From positions 186,001 through 250,000 of the forward strand of contig NZ_JADKQA010000004.1 in the NCBI RefSeq assembly GCF_015351765.1: 64,000 nucleotides of DNA. Direction: 5' to 3'. Shown here piece after piece: positions 1 to 9,064 of this stretch (the first letter of the stretch is position 1; each line of letters opens with the position of its first letter). The translations under genes were made by a program, and so were the position numbers. Below the pieces are notes generated by a model. The model had not been told where the DNA came from, searched no databases, and saw nothing but the letters and a program-made list of their open reading frames with translations. Source of the stretch: Clostridium vitabionis (lineage in GTDB: Bacteria; Bacillota; Clostridia; Lachnospirales; Lachnospiraceae).

Positions 1-1437
1 CATGTCTCCGGGAGCACGGAGGCATTTGCCGGCCTGATGAACGAGACGGCAAGCGCGCTGGGCTGCCAGGATTCCCATTTTGCCAATCCCAGCGGGCTGA
101 ACGATCCGGACCACTATGTCAGCGCGTACGATATGGCGCTGATTCTTCGGGAAGCGATTCAGAATCCGGTCTTTGTGCAGATCATCTCGACACCGTACTA
201 TCAGCTTCCCGCGAACAGCAGGTATCCGGACGGCCTGGCGATCTCCCCGGGCAACAAGATGGTCAAGTCCAACTGGCCGCAGTACCGGAGCGACTGTATC
301 GGCGGAAAAACTGGATATACGCAGGCCGCGCGGAATACCCTGGTCAATGCGGCGCGCGAGGGGGATTTTACCGTGGTCACGGCGGTCCTGCACAGCAGCA
401 ATACGCAGTACGAGGATACCAGCCGGATGATGGATTTTGCTTTCCAGAATTTTACTTCGGTTCGGGCAGCGGACACGGAGACGGCGGTCAGCCGGCTTGC
501 GGATGACCTGACGATCGGCGGCTATCGGGGAAGCGCCGGCCTCGTGCCGGTGGTGGACAGCGAGAGCCGCCTGGTTCTGCCGAAAAATGCGCCGGCCGAC
601 AGCCTCACGGTCTCTGTGGAGATGGCGGCGGGGGCAGCGGATGACACGGCGGGAACATCGGACAGTACGGCAGGAATATCGGACAGTACGGCGGGAACAT
701 CGGACAGTACGGCGGGAACATCGGACGGTACGGCGGGAACATCGGACGGCACGGCGGGAACGCCGGACGGCGCGGCAGGAAAACTGACCTACGCCCTGGA
801 TGGGCAGACGGTCGGCACCGCCTGGCTGTTCTTTGCCCGGCAGTCTCCATTCGGTGAGGCGGATCCCGGCGGTGACCAGGCGGTGCACTCCGCCCTGTCC
901 GGGGGAACTTCCAAGAAGGAGAGCGCGGAGAGCGCGGAGAGTACCGGAGTGCCCGGAATTTCCGCGCTGCTCTCCGGGATCGGGGCGGAATCCGCCACCG
1001 GAACCACCGGAGTTGATGCGAAATCTGCGCTCACCGCTTCCTCCGCGGAGGAGAGCGCGGCGCAGGCAGGGATTCCCTCCGTGCGGGAGCTTGTCGGCCG
1101 GATTCCGCGCCGGGTACTATGGATCGCGGCCGGATGCATTTTCCTGGTTCTGGTGCTGAACCTGCTGTTCAGCATCCGGAGGGCGGGAAAAGCCAGGGAG
1201 GAGATGGAGGCGGAAATCCGCCGGAGAAAGCGGGAGAAGCGCCTCCGGGAGAGCGGCATGACCCGTGAGGAACTGGAAAGGATGAAAAGACAGATCCGCG
1301 AGGGGGCAGCCCGCCGGAAGGAGGGCGGCCCGGCGGAATTCCCGAAGAAAACCGGGAAAACGGCAGGATCCCCGAAGAATGCGGGGAAAGCGGCGGGGAA
1401 GCCCCCGGAGGGCGGCCCGGCGGACGGGCAGGAATAG
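1..1437 (+). CDS. D-alanyl-D-alanine carboxypeptidase (peptidase S11), 5' truncated by window edge
   Basis: The open frame runs in from base 1, so the true start lies upstream; 478 residues are visible. The opening residues (SGSTEAFAGLMN) match the stretch just after the SxN motif of low-molecular-weight penicillin-binding proteins, and the third active-site motif KTG is at visible residues 103-105 (IGGKTGYT). These enzymes trim the terminal D-Ala from peptidoglycan stem peptides outside the membrane. After the catalytic domain there is a Ser/Thr/Gly/Asp-rich repeat tract (about residues 205-260), a second low-complexity linker, one membrane segment near residues 372-390 and a strongly basic cytoplasmic tail. 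The catalytic SxxK and SxN motifs are outside the window. Family assignment is firm; the exact paralogue (DacA or DacF-like) is not. Confidence 0.93.
   Translation, partial: HVSGSTEAFAGLMNETASALGCQDSHFANPSGLNDPDHYVSAYDMALILREAIQNPVFVQIISTPYYQLPANSRYPDGLAISPGNKMVKSNWPQYRSDCIGGKTGYTQAARNTLVNAAREGDFTVVTAVLHSSNTQYEDTSRMMDFAFQNFTSVRAADTETAVSRLADDLTIGGYRGSAGLVPVVDSESRLVLPKNAPADSLTVSVEMAAGAADDTAGTSDSTAGISDSTAGTSDSTAGTSDGTAGTSDGTAGTPDGAAGKLTYALDGQTVGTAWLFFARQSPFGEADPGGDQAVHSALSGGTSKKESAESAESTGVPGISALLSGIGAESATGTTGVDAKSALTASSAEESAAQAGIPSVRELVGRIPRRVLWIAAGCIFLVLVLNLLFSIRRAGKAREEMEAEIRRRKREKRLRESGMTREELERMKRQIREGAARRKEGGPAEFPKKTGKTAGSPKNAGKAAGKPPEGGPADGQE
646..780 (+). repeat. In-frame 21-bp tandem repeats (GTSDSTA/GTSDGTA) in the carboxypeptidase gene
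   Basis: About six imperfect copies of a 21-base unit encode the heptad G-T-S-D-S/G-T-A between the catalytic part and the membrane anchor. Units are nearly identical at DNA level, so copy number could vary by slippage without breaking the frame. The tract probably acts as a flexible spacer in the wall. Confidence 0.75.
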
Positions 1438-1470
1438 AGTTCAGACTTTACGGCGCGGGACAGGGCGGGA

Positions 1471-2520
1471 TCAGGGCTCCAGCATTTTCCTGCGCCTGTT
1501 TCTTCCGATCGCGCTGCCGGAGGCGGGGCGCAGGCCGGTCTTCTGCGGCGCCTTTGCCTCCTCCATTCGGAGGCGGCGGTTCCTGGCGGCGCGCTTTCTG
1601 CGCTGATCCTCCTTCTTCCCGATGACCAGCTCCACGCCGGATTCATCGGTCAGGCGGGTGGTTTTTACGGCAAAAAAACGGCCATCGTCGGTCTTTTTCA
1701 CCCGGATTTTCCCGCAGACGTAACCGTGCTCCGGGCAGACGGCAAGGCAGTAATAGTAGCGCTGGTTGGTGGTGAACCAGCGGACTTTCTTCCTGAGAGC
1801 GCGGTGGCATTTTGTGCAGCAGATCCGCGTGAGCTCCCGGTCGGCGAGAATGTCCTCCTTTACCGCGTAGGGGTGGCTGACCAGTTTTTCATAATCCGGA
1901 AATTTCAGGAAGAACGGCTCTTCATCCTCGCCGGGAAGCCGGTAGTAGTCTGTCGAGACATAGGCCTTCCGGCTCAGAAAATTCATCTTCTGCATGACCT
2001 TCGCCGTGTACCAGGCGTCGTCCGCCGCCCGGTGGAATGGGCGCTCCGCGGCGATTGCCATCTCCGCGGCAGCCTTGTCCAGGGATTCCATGACAGGACT
2101 GCCGGTGATCATGCCGTAGATTTTCTGGAGGTCATAGTAAAGAAAGGGGACAGGGAAGGGAAGTTCCATGCCGTAGTAGACCATATTCCGCTGAAGCTCG
2201 GTCAGGTCCATGGATCCCCAGGTACAGAACATATAGTCGTCACCGCACCAGGTGAAAAAGTCGTCCATGACCTCCGGGAAGCTGCGCCCCTTCGCCCGGA
2301 GTTCTTCCATGGTGAGATGAGTGACTTCTGTGATTTTCCGGTTCATTTTCCGGTAGACCGAAGGGCGGATGAGACCCTGGAATTCGGACACGATCTTGAG
2401 ATGTTCGTCCAGGCGGACGGCGCCGATCTCGATGATTTCGAAGGGAAGCTCGGCGAGGCCGGGAGAATGAAAGGCTGGCGTCTGGTTCCATTCCAGATCC
2501 ATCACGACATATTGGCTCAT
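1471..2520 (-). CDS. 3'-5' exonuclease, DEDDh family (KapD/DnaQ-like)
   Basis: A 349-residue protein beginning MSQYVVMDLEWNQ. The DxE pair at residues 8 and 10 is the first exonuclease motif of the DnaQ/RNase T superfamily; the segment FCTWGSMDLTEL carries the second acidic position and HRAADDAWYTAKV has the H...D pattern of the DEDDh type. The C-terminal third has two Cys pairs (CCTKCHRAL and a later C...C) that may bind zinc, followed by a very basic tail. The substrate is not predictable: related proteins are annotated as sporulation inhibitor KapD or as RNases. It is convergent with the carboxypeptidase gene and has no obvious terminator between them. The start has AGGAAAG about 9 nt upstream. 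Confidence 0.85.
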   Translation of the reverse strand: MSQYVVMDLEWNQTPAFHSPGLAELPFEIIEIGAVRLDEHLKIVSEFQGLIRPSVYRKMNRKITEVTHLTMEELRAKGRSFPEVMDDFFTWCGDDYMFCTWGSMDLTELQRNMVYYGMELPFPVPFLYYDLQKIYGMITGSPVMESLDKAAAEMAIAAERPFHRAADDAWYTAKVMQKMNFLSRKAYVSTDYYRLPGEDEEPFFLKFPDYEKLVSHPYAVKEDILADRELTRICCTKCHRALRKKVRWFTTNQRYYYCLAVCPEHGYVCGKIRVKKTDDGRFFAVKTTRLTDESGVELVIGKKEDQRRKRAARNRRLRMEEAKAPQKTGLRPASGSAIGRNRRRKMLEP

Positions 2521-2654
2521 GGTTGTACACTTTCCTGAAAAAGATGATTACTGACAGTTTATTTTATCACATGCCGCGCGTGCCGTCGACAGGCGGAGCA
2601 GGTTTTGGCCGGCGGCAGCGGCGCATGCGTTGGCAGGTTTTGGAAAATGCGGTC

Positions 2655-2683
2655 TTGACAAAAAATTGAACTTATTTTATCAT
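2655..2683 (+). promoter_or_regulatory. Sigma-A-type promoter of the histidine operon
   Basis: TTGACA at 2655-2660 and TATCAT at 2678-2683 are separated by exactly 17 bp, 53 bp before the hisC start codon. The short leader leaves no room for a T-box or a classic his attenuator, so control may act at this promoter. Confidence 0.75.
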
Positions 2684-2736
2684 ACCCGTATGCCACACTT
2701 TAGTTTGCTACCACGATAAAGCGACAGGAGGCCAGA

Positions 2737-3792
2737 ATGTCCCGTTATTTGAATCCTCTATATAAAGACCTGATTCCCTATACGCCCGGGGAACAGCCCC
2801 AGAACCGGAAATACATCAAGCTCAATACCAACGAGTCCCCGTATCCGCCGGCGCCGGGCGTGCTGGATGCCGTGAACCGTGAGGAGGCGGAGAACCTCCG
2901 CCTGTATTCCGACCCCACGGTGATGCCGCTCAAGGAAGCCCTGGCTGACCGGTACGATGTGCGTCCGGAGAACATTTTTGTGGGAAATGGCTCCGATGAC
3001 TGCCTGAATTTTGCCTTCATGGCGTTCGGCGCCGACGGCGCGGCGTTCGCGGATATCACCTACGGGTTTTACACGGTATTCGCCAGCCTCCACCACGTCC
3101 GGGCGGACATCAAGAAGCTGAAGGAGGACTATACGCTGGATCCCGCGGATTACCGCGGCTGCGGCAAGGCGGTCTTTATCGCCAACCCGAACGCCCCGAC
3201 CGGCCTCTCCATCCCGGTTTCCAAGATCGAGGAGATCGCCCAGAGCAATGCGGGCCATGTGGTGGTGATTGATGAGGCCTATGTGGACTTCGGCGGCGAA
3301 TCGGCGGTGCCGTTCGTCAAGAAGCACCCGAACCTCCTGGTGGTTCAGACATTTTCCAAGTCCAGGTCGCTCGCCGGCGCAAGAGTGGGTTACGCGATCG
3401 GCAGTGAGCAGGTGATCGCCGACCTTGAGACGATCCGCTACTCGACGAATCCCTACAATATTAACCGGATCAGCATGGCGGCTGCTGCCGCGGCGGTTCG
3501 GGACCGGGCATACTACCAGGCAAACTGCCGGAAGATCATGGCGGTGCGCCAGTACACGAAGGATGCCCTGGAGAAGCTGGGCTTCCGCGTGCTGGATTCC
3601 CAGGCGAACTTCCTCTTTGCCGAACACCCGGACTATAGCGGGAAGACCATGTACGAGCAGCTCAAGGAGAGAGGAATCCTGGTCAGGCACCTGCCGGGCA
3701 AGCGGACAGACAACTTTAACCGGATCACAATCGGGACGAAGGAACAGATGGACGCCCTGCTGAAGACGGTGGAGGAGATCCTGAACAGCTAA
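2737..3792 (+). CDS. hisC: Histidinol-phosphate aminotransferase
   Basis: A 351-residue fold-type I PLP enzyme that converts imidazole acetol phosphate plus glutamate to histidinol phosphate. The N-terminal KLNTNESPYPPAP is the HisC signature, NPNAPTG precedes the PLP-binding region, VIDEAYVDF carries the cofactor aspartate, and the Schiff-base lysine is K208 in TFSKSRSLAGARVGY. The C-terminal R-x-TIG (NRITIGTKEQ) binds substrate phosphate or carboxylate. AGGAGG lies 8 nt before the ATG. It is the first gene of the operon and hisB follows after 9 bp. Confidence 0.97.
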   Translation: MSRYLNPLYKDLIPYTPGEQPQNRKYIKLNTNESPYPPAPGVLDAVNREEAENLRLYSDPTVMPLKEALADRYDVRPENIFVGNGSDDCLNFAFMAFGADGAAFADITYGFYTVFASLHHVRADIKKLKEDYTLDPADYRGCGKAVFIANPNAPTGLSIPVSKIEEIAQSNAGHVVVIDEAYVDFGGESAVPFVKKHPNLLVVQTFSKSRSLAGARVGYAIGSEQVIADLETIRYSTNPYNINRISMAAAAAAVRDRAYYQANCRKIMAVRQYTKDALEKLGFRVLDSQANFLFAEHPDYSGKTMYEQLKERGILVRHLPGKRTDNFNRITIGTKEQMDALLKTVEEILNS

Positions 3793-3801
3793 GGAGAACA
3801 G

Positions 3802-4398
3802 ATGATGAGAAAAGCAGAGATACGGAGAACCACAGCGGAGACGGACATTTCCCTGGTTCTCGATCTTGACGGAGACGGAAAACATTCGGAGATCAGCACA
3901 GGAATCGGGTTTCTCGATCATATGCTGGTGCTCTTTTCCCGGCATTCCGGGATTGAGATGAAGCTTTCCTGCAAGGGCGATACCTGGGTGGACGACCACC
4001 ACAGCACCGAGGATATCGGGATCGCCATGGGCGAAGCCGTGCGGAAGGCGCTGGGCGACAAAAAGGGGATCCGGCGGTACGCCTCGCTGTACCTGCCGAT
4101 GGACGAGGCGCTGGTGCTCTGCGCCGTGGATATTTCCGGCCGGGGCGGCTGCTATCCGGTGCTGGATTTCCCGTCGGAGAAGATCGGCACCTTCGACACG
4201 GAGCTGGTGGAGGAGTTCCTCCGGGCATTTGCGGTCAACGCGGGAATCACGCTTCACGTCCGCCAGGAGGCCGGCGTGAACTCGCACCACATCGCCGAGG
4301 GCGTGTTCAAGGCCCTTGGTCATGCGATGCGGGAGGCAGTCTCCATTGACCCGCGGTTTGCCAAGGATATCCCATCGACGAAAGGTGTGCTGGAATGA
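3802..4398 (+). CDS. hisB: Imidazoleglycerol-phosphate dehydratase
   Basis: A 198-residue monofunctional dehydratase, the usual length outside enterobacteria, where it is fused to a phosphatase. The two manganese-binding histidine clusters are visible: FLDHM early, DDHHSTEDIGI in the middle and NSHHIAEGVFKALGHA near the end. It dehydrates IGP to imidazole acetol phosphate, the substrate of HisC. The phosphatase step is supplied by the PHP protein at the end of the operon. AAGGAG lies 5 nt before the chosen ATG; a second ATG directly follows. The stop codon overlaps the hisZ start (ATGA). Confidence 0.97.
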   Translation: MMRKAEIRRTTAETDISLVLDLDGDGKHSEISTGIGFLDHMLVLFSRHSGIEMKLSCKGDTWVDDHHSTEDIGIAMGEAVRKALGDKKGIRRYASLYLPMDEALVLCAVDISGRGGCYPVLDFPSEKIGTFDTELVEEFLRAFAVNAGITLHVRQEAGVNSHHIAEGVFKALGHAMREAVSIDPRFAKDIPSTKGVLE

Positions 4399-5510
4399 CG
4401 ACGACAGATTTCAATGAGCTCTATAAATCCTTCGGATATCGGAAGTTCAAGATGTCCAAATTTGAACCCTATGACCTCTACGCGGATTACCGCGATTTCC
4501 TGACCAGCCGGGAGCTGATCACCTTCACGGACCTGGACGGGACGCTTCTCGCGATGAAGCCGGATATCACACTCTCCATCATCAAGAACAACACCGGTGA
4601 GGAGAAGGTTTATTATAACGAAAATGTCTACCGCGCCCGCAATCATCACTATCGGGAGATCCAGCAGGTTGGCGTCGAGTGCGTCGGGAAGGTGGATTTT
4701 TACTGCGAGGCGGAGATCCTCGCCATGGCGGCGAAGTCTCTCGCCCTGATTTCTGACCGCTATGTCCTCCGGGTTTCGGACGTCGGCTTCCTCGACCAGG
4801 CGATGGCGGCGCTCGGGCTCTCCCCGAGCACAGAGGCGAAGACCGCGGAGCTCTTCGGGGCGAAGAACACGGCAGGGCTCAAGGCGCTGGAAAATGCGGG
4901 GGAGATTACCGCGGAGGCGGAGAAAGCCCTGGCGGCCCTCATGGAGTTCTACGCGCCGTTCGAGCAGGGCATCGGGATGATTGAAGGCATGGACGTTCCG
5001 GGAGCTCCGGAGTTCGCCGCAAAGCTCCGCCAGGAGGCGGAGGTGCTCCGGGCCTTCGGTGTGCTGGATTCCATTTTCCTGGACTTCTCCCTCGTCAACA
5101 GCATGGATTACTATAACGGGATTGTCTTCCAGGGGGCGGTTCCGCAGATCCCCTATGAGCTCCTGTTCGGCGGGCGCTACGACCGCCTGCCCAGGAAAAT
5201 GGGCAAGGACATGGATGCCATCGGCTTTGCCATTTACCTGGATGAGATTGACAATTACATCACACCGCCGGTAAAGTATGACGTGGATTATCTCCTGGTC
5301 TATGACGGGGAGGATGCCGGGAACGCGGTAAAGGTCGCGGAGGCGGTCCGGGCGCTCACCTCCCGCGGGTACCAGGCCCGGGCGGTGCGCCGGGATATGG
5401 CGGAGAGCATGCAGCAGAGGCCGAGAAGCCGTTTTACGGTCGATCTCGCGAAGGATGGCTTTGATCCGGAGAGCCTCAGGGAGAACACCAGGGGAGGTGC
5501 CGCAGAATGA
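4395..5510 (+). CDS. hisZ: ATP phosphoribosyltransferase regulatory subunit HisZ
   Basis: A 371-residue homologue of the histidyl-tRNA synthetase catalytic core that lacks the anticodon-binding domain typical of HisS. Motif-like segments include FTDLDGTLLAMKPDITLSI, YRARNHHYREIQQVG and FGGRYDRL. HisZ associates with the short HisG that follows and confers histidine feedback inhibition. ATGA overlaps on both sides (with hisB and hisG) indicate translational coupling. The next gene being a 206-residue HisG, which needs HisZ, supports HisZ rather than a tRNA synthetase. Confidence 0.93.
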   Translation: MTTTDFNELYKSFGYRKFKMSKFEPYDLYADYRDFLTSRELITFTDLDGTLLAMKPDITLSIIKNNTGEEKVYYNENVYRARNHHYREIQQVGVECVGKVDFYCEAEILAMAAKSLALISDRYVLRVSDVGFLDQAMAALGLSPSTEAKTAELFGAKNTAGLKALENAGEITAEAEKALAALMEFYAPFEQGIGMIEGMDVPGAPEFAAKLRQEAEVLRAFGVLDSIFLDFSLVNSMDYYNGIVFQGAVPQIPYELLFGGRYDRLPRKMGKDMDAIGFAIYLDEIDNYITPPVKYDVDYLLVYDGEDAGNAVKVAEAVRALTSRGYQARAVRRDMAESMQQRPRSRFTVDLAKDGFDPESLRENTRGGAAE

Positions 5511-6127
5511 TTAACGTTGCGCTGCCGAAGGGAAGGCTCGGCGAAAAGGCTTATGCCATGATGGCGGAGGCGGGCTATGAATGCCCGTCCATCCTCGAGA
5601 AGAACCGCAAACTGACCTTTGAGAATCCGGAAAAGGGCGTCCGCTATTTCTGGGTGAAGCCCTGGGATGTCGGCGTGTATGTGGAGCACGGCGCCGCGGA
5701 TGTCGGCATCTGTGGCAAGGATATCCTGTTGGAAAATACTCCCGATGTCTACGAACTTACCGATCTCGGTATCGGGAAATGCCGGATGTGCGTGGCCGGG
5801 CCAAAGGATTTCTTCGATGACGGCCGCAGGACGCTCCGCGTTGCGACGAAATTCCCGAATATCGCCTCCGGTTACTATGAGTCGGTCGGCAGGGATATCG
5901 AGATCATCAAGCTGAACGGCTCCATCGAGCTTGCCCCGATCCTCGGGCTCTCCGACGTGATTGTCGATATCGTCGAGACCGGCAACACGCTCAGGGAAAA
6001 TCATCTCGCGCCGCTGGTGGATATCGTGAATATCAGCGCCCGCTTTGTCTGCAACAAGATCAGCTATCAGTTCAAGTATGAAGAGATCCTGCGGATGAAC
6101 GCACTCCTGGCAGGAAAGGAAGGATGA
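5507..6127 (+). CDS. hisG: ATP phosphoribosyltransferase catalytic subunit, short form
   Basis: A 206-residue HisG that lacks the C-terminal regulatory ACT-like domain of the long form. It joins ATP and PRPP in the first committed step of histidine synthesis. Visible family segments are MINVALPKGRLGEKA at the start, GAADVGICGKDIL, and the PRPP-binding loop DIVETGNTLRENHL. The start overlaps the hisZ stop by 4 nt. The short form together with the adjacent hisZ is internally consistent. Confidence 0.97.
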   Translation: MINVALPKGRLGEKAYAMMAEAGYECPSILEKNRKLTFENPEKGVRYFWVKPWDVGVYVEHGAADVGICGKDILLENTPDVYELTDLGIGKCRMCVAGPKDFFDDGRRTLRVATKFPNIASGYYESVGRDIEIIKLNGSIELAPILGLSDVIVDIVETGNTLRENHLAPLVDIVNISARFVCNKISYQFKYEEILRMNALLAGKEG

Positions 6128-6129
6128 GC

Positions 6130-6744
6130 ATGATTGCGATTATTGATTACGGGGCGGGAAACCTGTTCTCCCTCAAGAGCTCGCTCGGCATCATCGGCGA
6201 GGAGGCGGAGATCACCAGGGACCGGGAGGTGCTCCGGAAGGCAGACCACCTGATCCTGCCTGGCGTGGGCGCCTTCGGTGACGCGGTGAAGAAGCTCCGG
6301 GAGACGGGCATGTTCGACGCGGTGAAGGCGGAGGCGGAGGCGGGAAAGCCGCTCATGGGCATCTGCCTCGGCATGCAGCTGCTCTTTGACCGCTCCTTTG
6401 AGTACGGCACGCACGACGGCCTCGGCCTCATCCACGGCGAGATCCGGGACATTTCCCCGATGCTGCCGGAGAATTACGATGTCCCGCACATGGGATGGAA
6501 TTCCCTTCACCTCATCGGGAAGTGCCCGATCCTCAGGGACACCCGGGAGGGGGATTATGTCTACTTCGTCCATTCCTTTGCCGGATTCGGCTGTGACGAG
6601 GACCTGCGCGCCACCGCGGACTACGGCTTCCCGGTGACCGCGGTTGTGCAGCATGAAAATGTCTGCGGCTGCCAGTTCCATCCGGAGAAGAGCGGCGCGG
6701 CCGGGATGAAGATCCTGAAGGCATTTGCCGATTGGAAGCCCTGA
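6130..6744 (+). CDS. hisH: Imidazole glycerol phosphate synthase, glutaminase subunit
   Basis: A class I glutamine amidotransferase that feeds ammonia to HisF. The nucleophile cysteine is in GICLGMQLLFD, and the His-Glu pair is in CQFHPEKSG near the C terminus. I place the start at 6130 (MIAIIDYGAGN, the usual N terminus) because AGGAAAGGAAGG ends 6 nt upstream; an in-frame ATG at 6124 overlapping the hisG stop is possible and adds two residues. About 204 residues, as usual. Only 10 bp separate it from hisA. Confidence 0.96.
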   Translation: MIAIIDYGAGNLFSLKSSLGIIGEEAEITRDREVLRKADHLILPGVGAFGDAVKKLRETGMFDAVKAEAEAGKPLMGICLGMQLLFDRSFEYGTHDGLGLIHGEIRDISPMLPENYDVPHMGWNSLHLIGKCPILRDTREGDYVYFVHSFAGFGCDEDLRATADYGFPVTAVVQHENVCGCQFHPEKSGAAGMKILKAFADWKP

Positions 6745-6754
6745 GGAGGATGAC

Positions 6755-7474
6755 ATGGTAATTATTCCCGCAATCGATCTGTATGATCAAAAGGTAGTCC
6801 GCCTTCTCCAGGGGGACTACAGGAAAATGACCGTCTACTCGGAGGATCCGGCGGAGGAGGCGCGGAAGATCGCCGCCTGTGGAACGACGGATCTCCATGT
6901 GGTTGACCTGGAGGGCGCCCGGGACGGGAAGACCAGCAATTTTGACGCGGTTGCCGCGATTGTCCGGGCATCGGGCATGGCCGTTGAGATCGGCGGCGGA
7001 ATCCGCGACCTGGAGACGATCCGGCGCTACCTCGACGCCGGTGTTGCCAGGGTGATTCTCGGGACAAAGGCGGTGACCGATGAGGCGTTCCTCCGGGAGG
7101 CGCTCGCGGAGTTCGGGAGCGCGGTGGAGGTCGGCGTGGACGCGAAGGACGGGAAAGTCGCGGTGAGCGGCTGGACCAAAGTCCTGGATGTGGACATGCT
7201 GGATTTTGTCCGCCACCTCGGAGAACTCGGCGTGAAGCATGTGATCTGCACGGATATCTCGCGCGACGGGGCAATGAAGGGCACGAACCTTGCGCTCTAC
7301 CGCGAGCTTAAGGCGCTCGGCGGCCCGGAAATCACCGCGTCCGGCGGAATTTCCACCTATGAGAATATCCGGGCGCTGAAGGATATGGGCATCTACGGCG
7401 CCATCGTCGGGAAGGCGATGTACACCGGGGACATTGACCTCAAAAAGGCCATCGCGATCACCGGGGAGCAGTGA
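6755..7474 (+). CDS. hisA: Phosphoribosylformimino-5-aminoimidazole carboxamide ribotide isomerase
   Basis: A 239-residue TIM barrel that isomerises ProFAR to PRFAR. It starts MVIIPAIDLYDQKVVRL, with the catalytic aspartate of PAIDL; the second catalytic region is VGVDAKDGKV. Paired phosphate-binding glycines are in EIGGGIRDL and ASGGIS. The start at 6755 has GAGGAGG 5-10 nt upstream; an in-frame ATG at 6725 lies inside hisH and lacks a ribosome site. Confidence 0.97.
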   Translation: MVIIPAIDLYDQKVVRLLQGDYRKMTVYSEDPAEEARKIAACGTTDLHVVDLEGARDGKTSNFDAVAAIVRASGMAVEIGGGIRDLETIRRYLDAGVARVILGTKAVTDEAFLREALAEFGSAVEVGVDAKDGKVAVSGWTKVLDVDMLDFVRHLGELGVKHVICTDISRDGAMKGTNLALYRELKALGGPEITASGGISTYENIRALKDMGIYGAIVGKAMYTGDIDLKKAIAITGEQ

Positions 7475-7493
7475 GCCGGACGGGAGGAAGATC

Positions 7494-8255
7494 ATGATAA
7501 CAAAGAGAATCATCCCCTGCCTCGACGTCAAGGACGGCAGGGTAGTCAAGGGAGTCAATTTTGAGGGGCTCCAGGACGTCAGCGATCCGGTCACGCTCGC
7601 GGCGGAGTATTCCGCCGCCGGGGCGGACGAGCTGGTCTTTTACGACATCACGGCTTCAGCTGAGGGGCGGAAGCTTTTCACCGACGTCCTCCGCCGGGTG
7701 GCGTCCTCGATCTTTATCCCGCTCACCGTGGGCGGCGGCATCAGCTCGATCGAGGATTTTGACCGCGTCCTCCACAGCGGCGCGGACAAGGTATCCGTCA
7801 ATTCCGGCGCCATCCGCCGGCCGGAGCTCATCCACGAGGCGGCGGAAAAGTACGGCAACCAGTGCGTTGTCCTCTCGGTCGACGCGAAGCGGGTGGACGG
7901 GAAATTCCACGTCTTTCAGAACGGCGGGCGCCTGGACACGGGCATGGACGCCCTAGAGTGGATCCGCTCCGGCGTGGAAGCCGGCGCGGGGGAGGTTGTC
8001 CTCAACTCCATCGACACGGACGGCGTGAAGAAAGGCTTTGATCTCGAGATGCTGAAGGCGGTCAACGCGATCGTCAAGGTTCCGGTGATCGCCTCGGGCG
8101 GTGCCGGCAGCATGGAAGATTTCGTGGAGCTGTTCCGGGAGATCCCGGACATCTCCGCAGGGCTTGCCGCAAGCATTTTCCACTTCGGGGAGGTCTCGAT
8201 CGCCGACCTGAAGAAGAGGCTTGCGGAGGAAGGAATACCGGTGCGCCAGGGATGA
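7494..8255 (+). CDS. hisF: Imidazole glycerol phosphate synthase, cyclase subunit
   Basis: A 253-residue TIM barrel, the partner of HisH, that forms IGP and AICAR from PRFAR and ammonia. MITKRIIPCLDVKDGRVVKG holds the first catalytic aspartate, and VLSVDAKRVDGKF holds the second. Phosphate sites are VGGGISS and ASGGAGSM. GGGAGGAAG precedes the ATG by about 6 nt. The stop overlaps the hisI start (ATGA). Confidence 0.97.
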   Translation: MITKRIIPCLDVKDGRVVKGVNFEGLQDVSDPVTLAAEYSAAGADELVFYDITASAEGRKLFTDVLRRVASSIFIPLTVGGGISSIEDFDRVLHSGADKVSVNSGAIRRPELIHEAAEKYGNQCVVLSVDAKRVDGKFHVFQNGGRLDTGMDALEWIRSGVEAGAGEVVLNSIDTDGVKKGFDLEMLKAVNAIVKVPVIASGGAGSMEDFVELFREIPDISAGLAASIFHFGEVSIADLKKRLAEEGIPVRQG

Positions 8256-8665
8256 ACGGGAAAATGGATGAGGCCGCGATTCTCCGCGCGGCGGAGCGGG
8301 CCGGGAAGCCGGCGGAGCGCTCCGGCAATTTTAACCTGGAGAAGGTTGTTTTTGACGACAGGGGGCTTGTGCCCTGCATCGTCCAGGATTACAATACCGG
8401 GCGGGTGCTGACCCTCGCCTACATGAACCGCCGCTCCCTGGAAATCACGCTGGAGCGCGGGGTGACTTGTTTCTGGTCGAGATCCCGCGGCGAGCTCTGG
8501 CTGAAGGGCGAGTCCAGCGGCAATTTCCAGCACATCGTGACGCTGGAGACGGACTGTGATGCTGACGCCATTCTGGTCCGGGTGATCAAGGAAGGGCCAG
8601 CCTGCCATCAGGGGACGGATTCCTGCTTTGACGGCAAGATGTGGGTGGAGTTTAAGCAGAAATAA
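8252..8665 (+). CDS. hisI: Phosphoribosyl-AMP cyclohydrolase
   Basis: A 137-residue zinc/magnesium hydrolase that opens the purine ring of PR-AMP. The conserved block CFWSRSRGELWLKGESSGN and the metal-binding DCDADAILVRV and PACHQGTDSCF are present. About 28 residues precede the conserved core, a little longer than minimal HisI. In this genome hisI and hisE are separate genes rather than the common HisIE fusion; hisE follows 57 bp later. Confidence 0.96.
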   Translation: MNGKMDEAAILRAAERAGKPAERSGNFNLEKVVFDDRGLVPCIVQDYNTGRVLTLAYMNRRSLEITLERGVTCFWSRSRGELWLKGESSGNFQHIVTLETDCDADAILVRVIKEGPACHQGTDSCFDGKMWVEFKQK

Positions 8666-8722
8666 CGGTTCAGAAACGGGCTTGCACTGAACCAGACAGA
8701 ATAAGAGAGGACAGGAGTTATT

Positions 8723-9064
8723 ATGGCAGAGGAAAAATTTACCATCGACGCGCTCTATGCGCTGCTTCAGGACAGAAAGGCAAAGATGCCGGAGGGTTCC
8801 TACACGACCTACCTGTTTGACAAGGGGCTGGATAAAATCCTGAAAAAGGTGGGCGAGGAGTGCACCGAGGTCATCATCGCCGGAAAGGACAGGGATAAGA
8901 AGGAGACCGTCTATGAGATTGCGGATCTCACCTACCATGTGCTTGTCCTGATGGTGGAGGCGGGCATCACGCCGGAGGATATCCGGGCGGAGCTGGATTC
9001 CCGCCGCGTGATCGACCACAAGGTAAAGCAGGAGAAGATGGCTTCCGACGCGGATTCCGAGTGA
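8723..9064 (+). CDS. hisE: Phosphoribosyl-ATP pyrophosphatase
   Basis: A 113-residue all-alpha MazG-like NTP pyrophosphohydrolase, the second pathway step. The metal-binding EExxE/ExxD arrangement is seen in [15 protein letters not shown] and [26 protein letters not shown] lies before the ATG. The C terminus has a short acidic extension ending at a stop that lies about 100 bp before the phosphatase gene. Confidence 0.95.
   Translation: MAEEKFTIDALYALLQDRKAKMPEGSYTTYLFDKGLDKILKKVGEECTEVIIAGKDRDKKETVYEIADLTYHVLVLMVEAGITPEDIRAELDSRRVIDHKVKQEKMASDADSE

Noticed and set aside
2521-2736. T-box or his leader-peptide attenuator before hisC
   Set aside because: Only about 45 nt follow the promoter; no specifier stem, T-box sequence or His-codon run is visible.
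2758-4323. 521-residue open frame on the minus strand across hisC and hisB
   Set aside because: It is antisense to two clear histidine genes, has no family motif and arises from GC-rich codon use.
4395-5510. Histidyl-tRNA synthetase
   Set aside because: At 371 residues it lacks the anticodon-binding domain and sits beside a short HisG, which requires HisZ.
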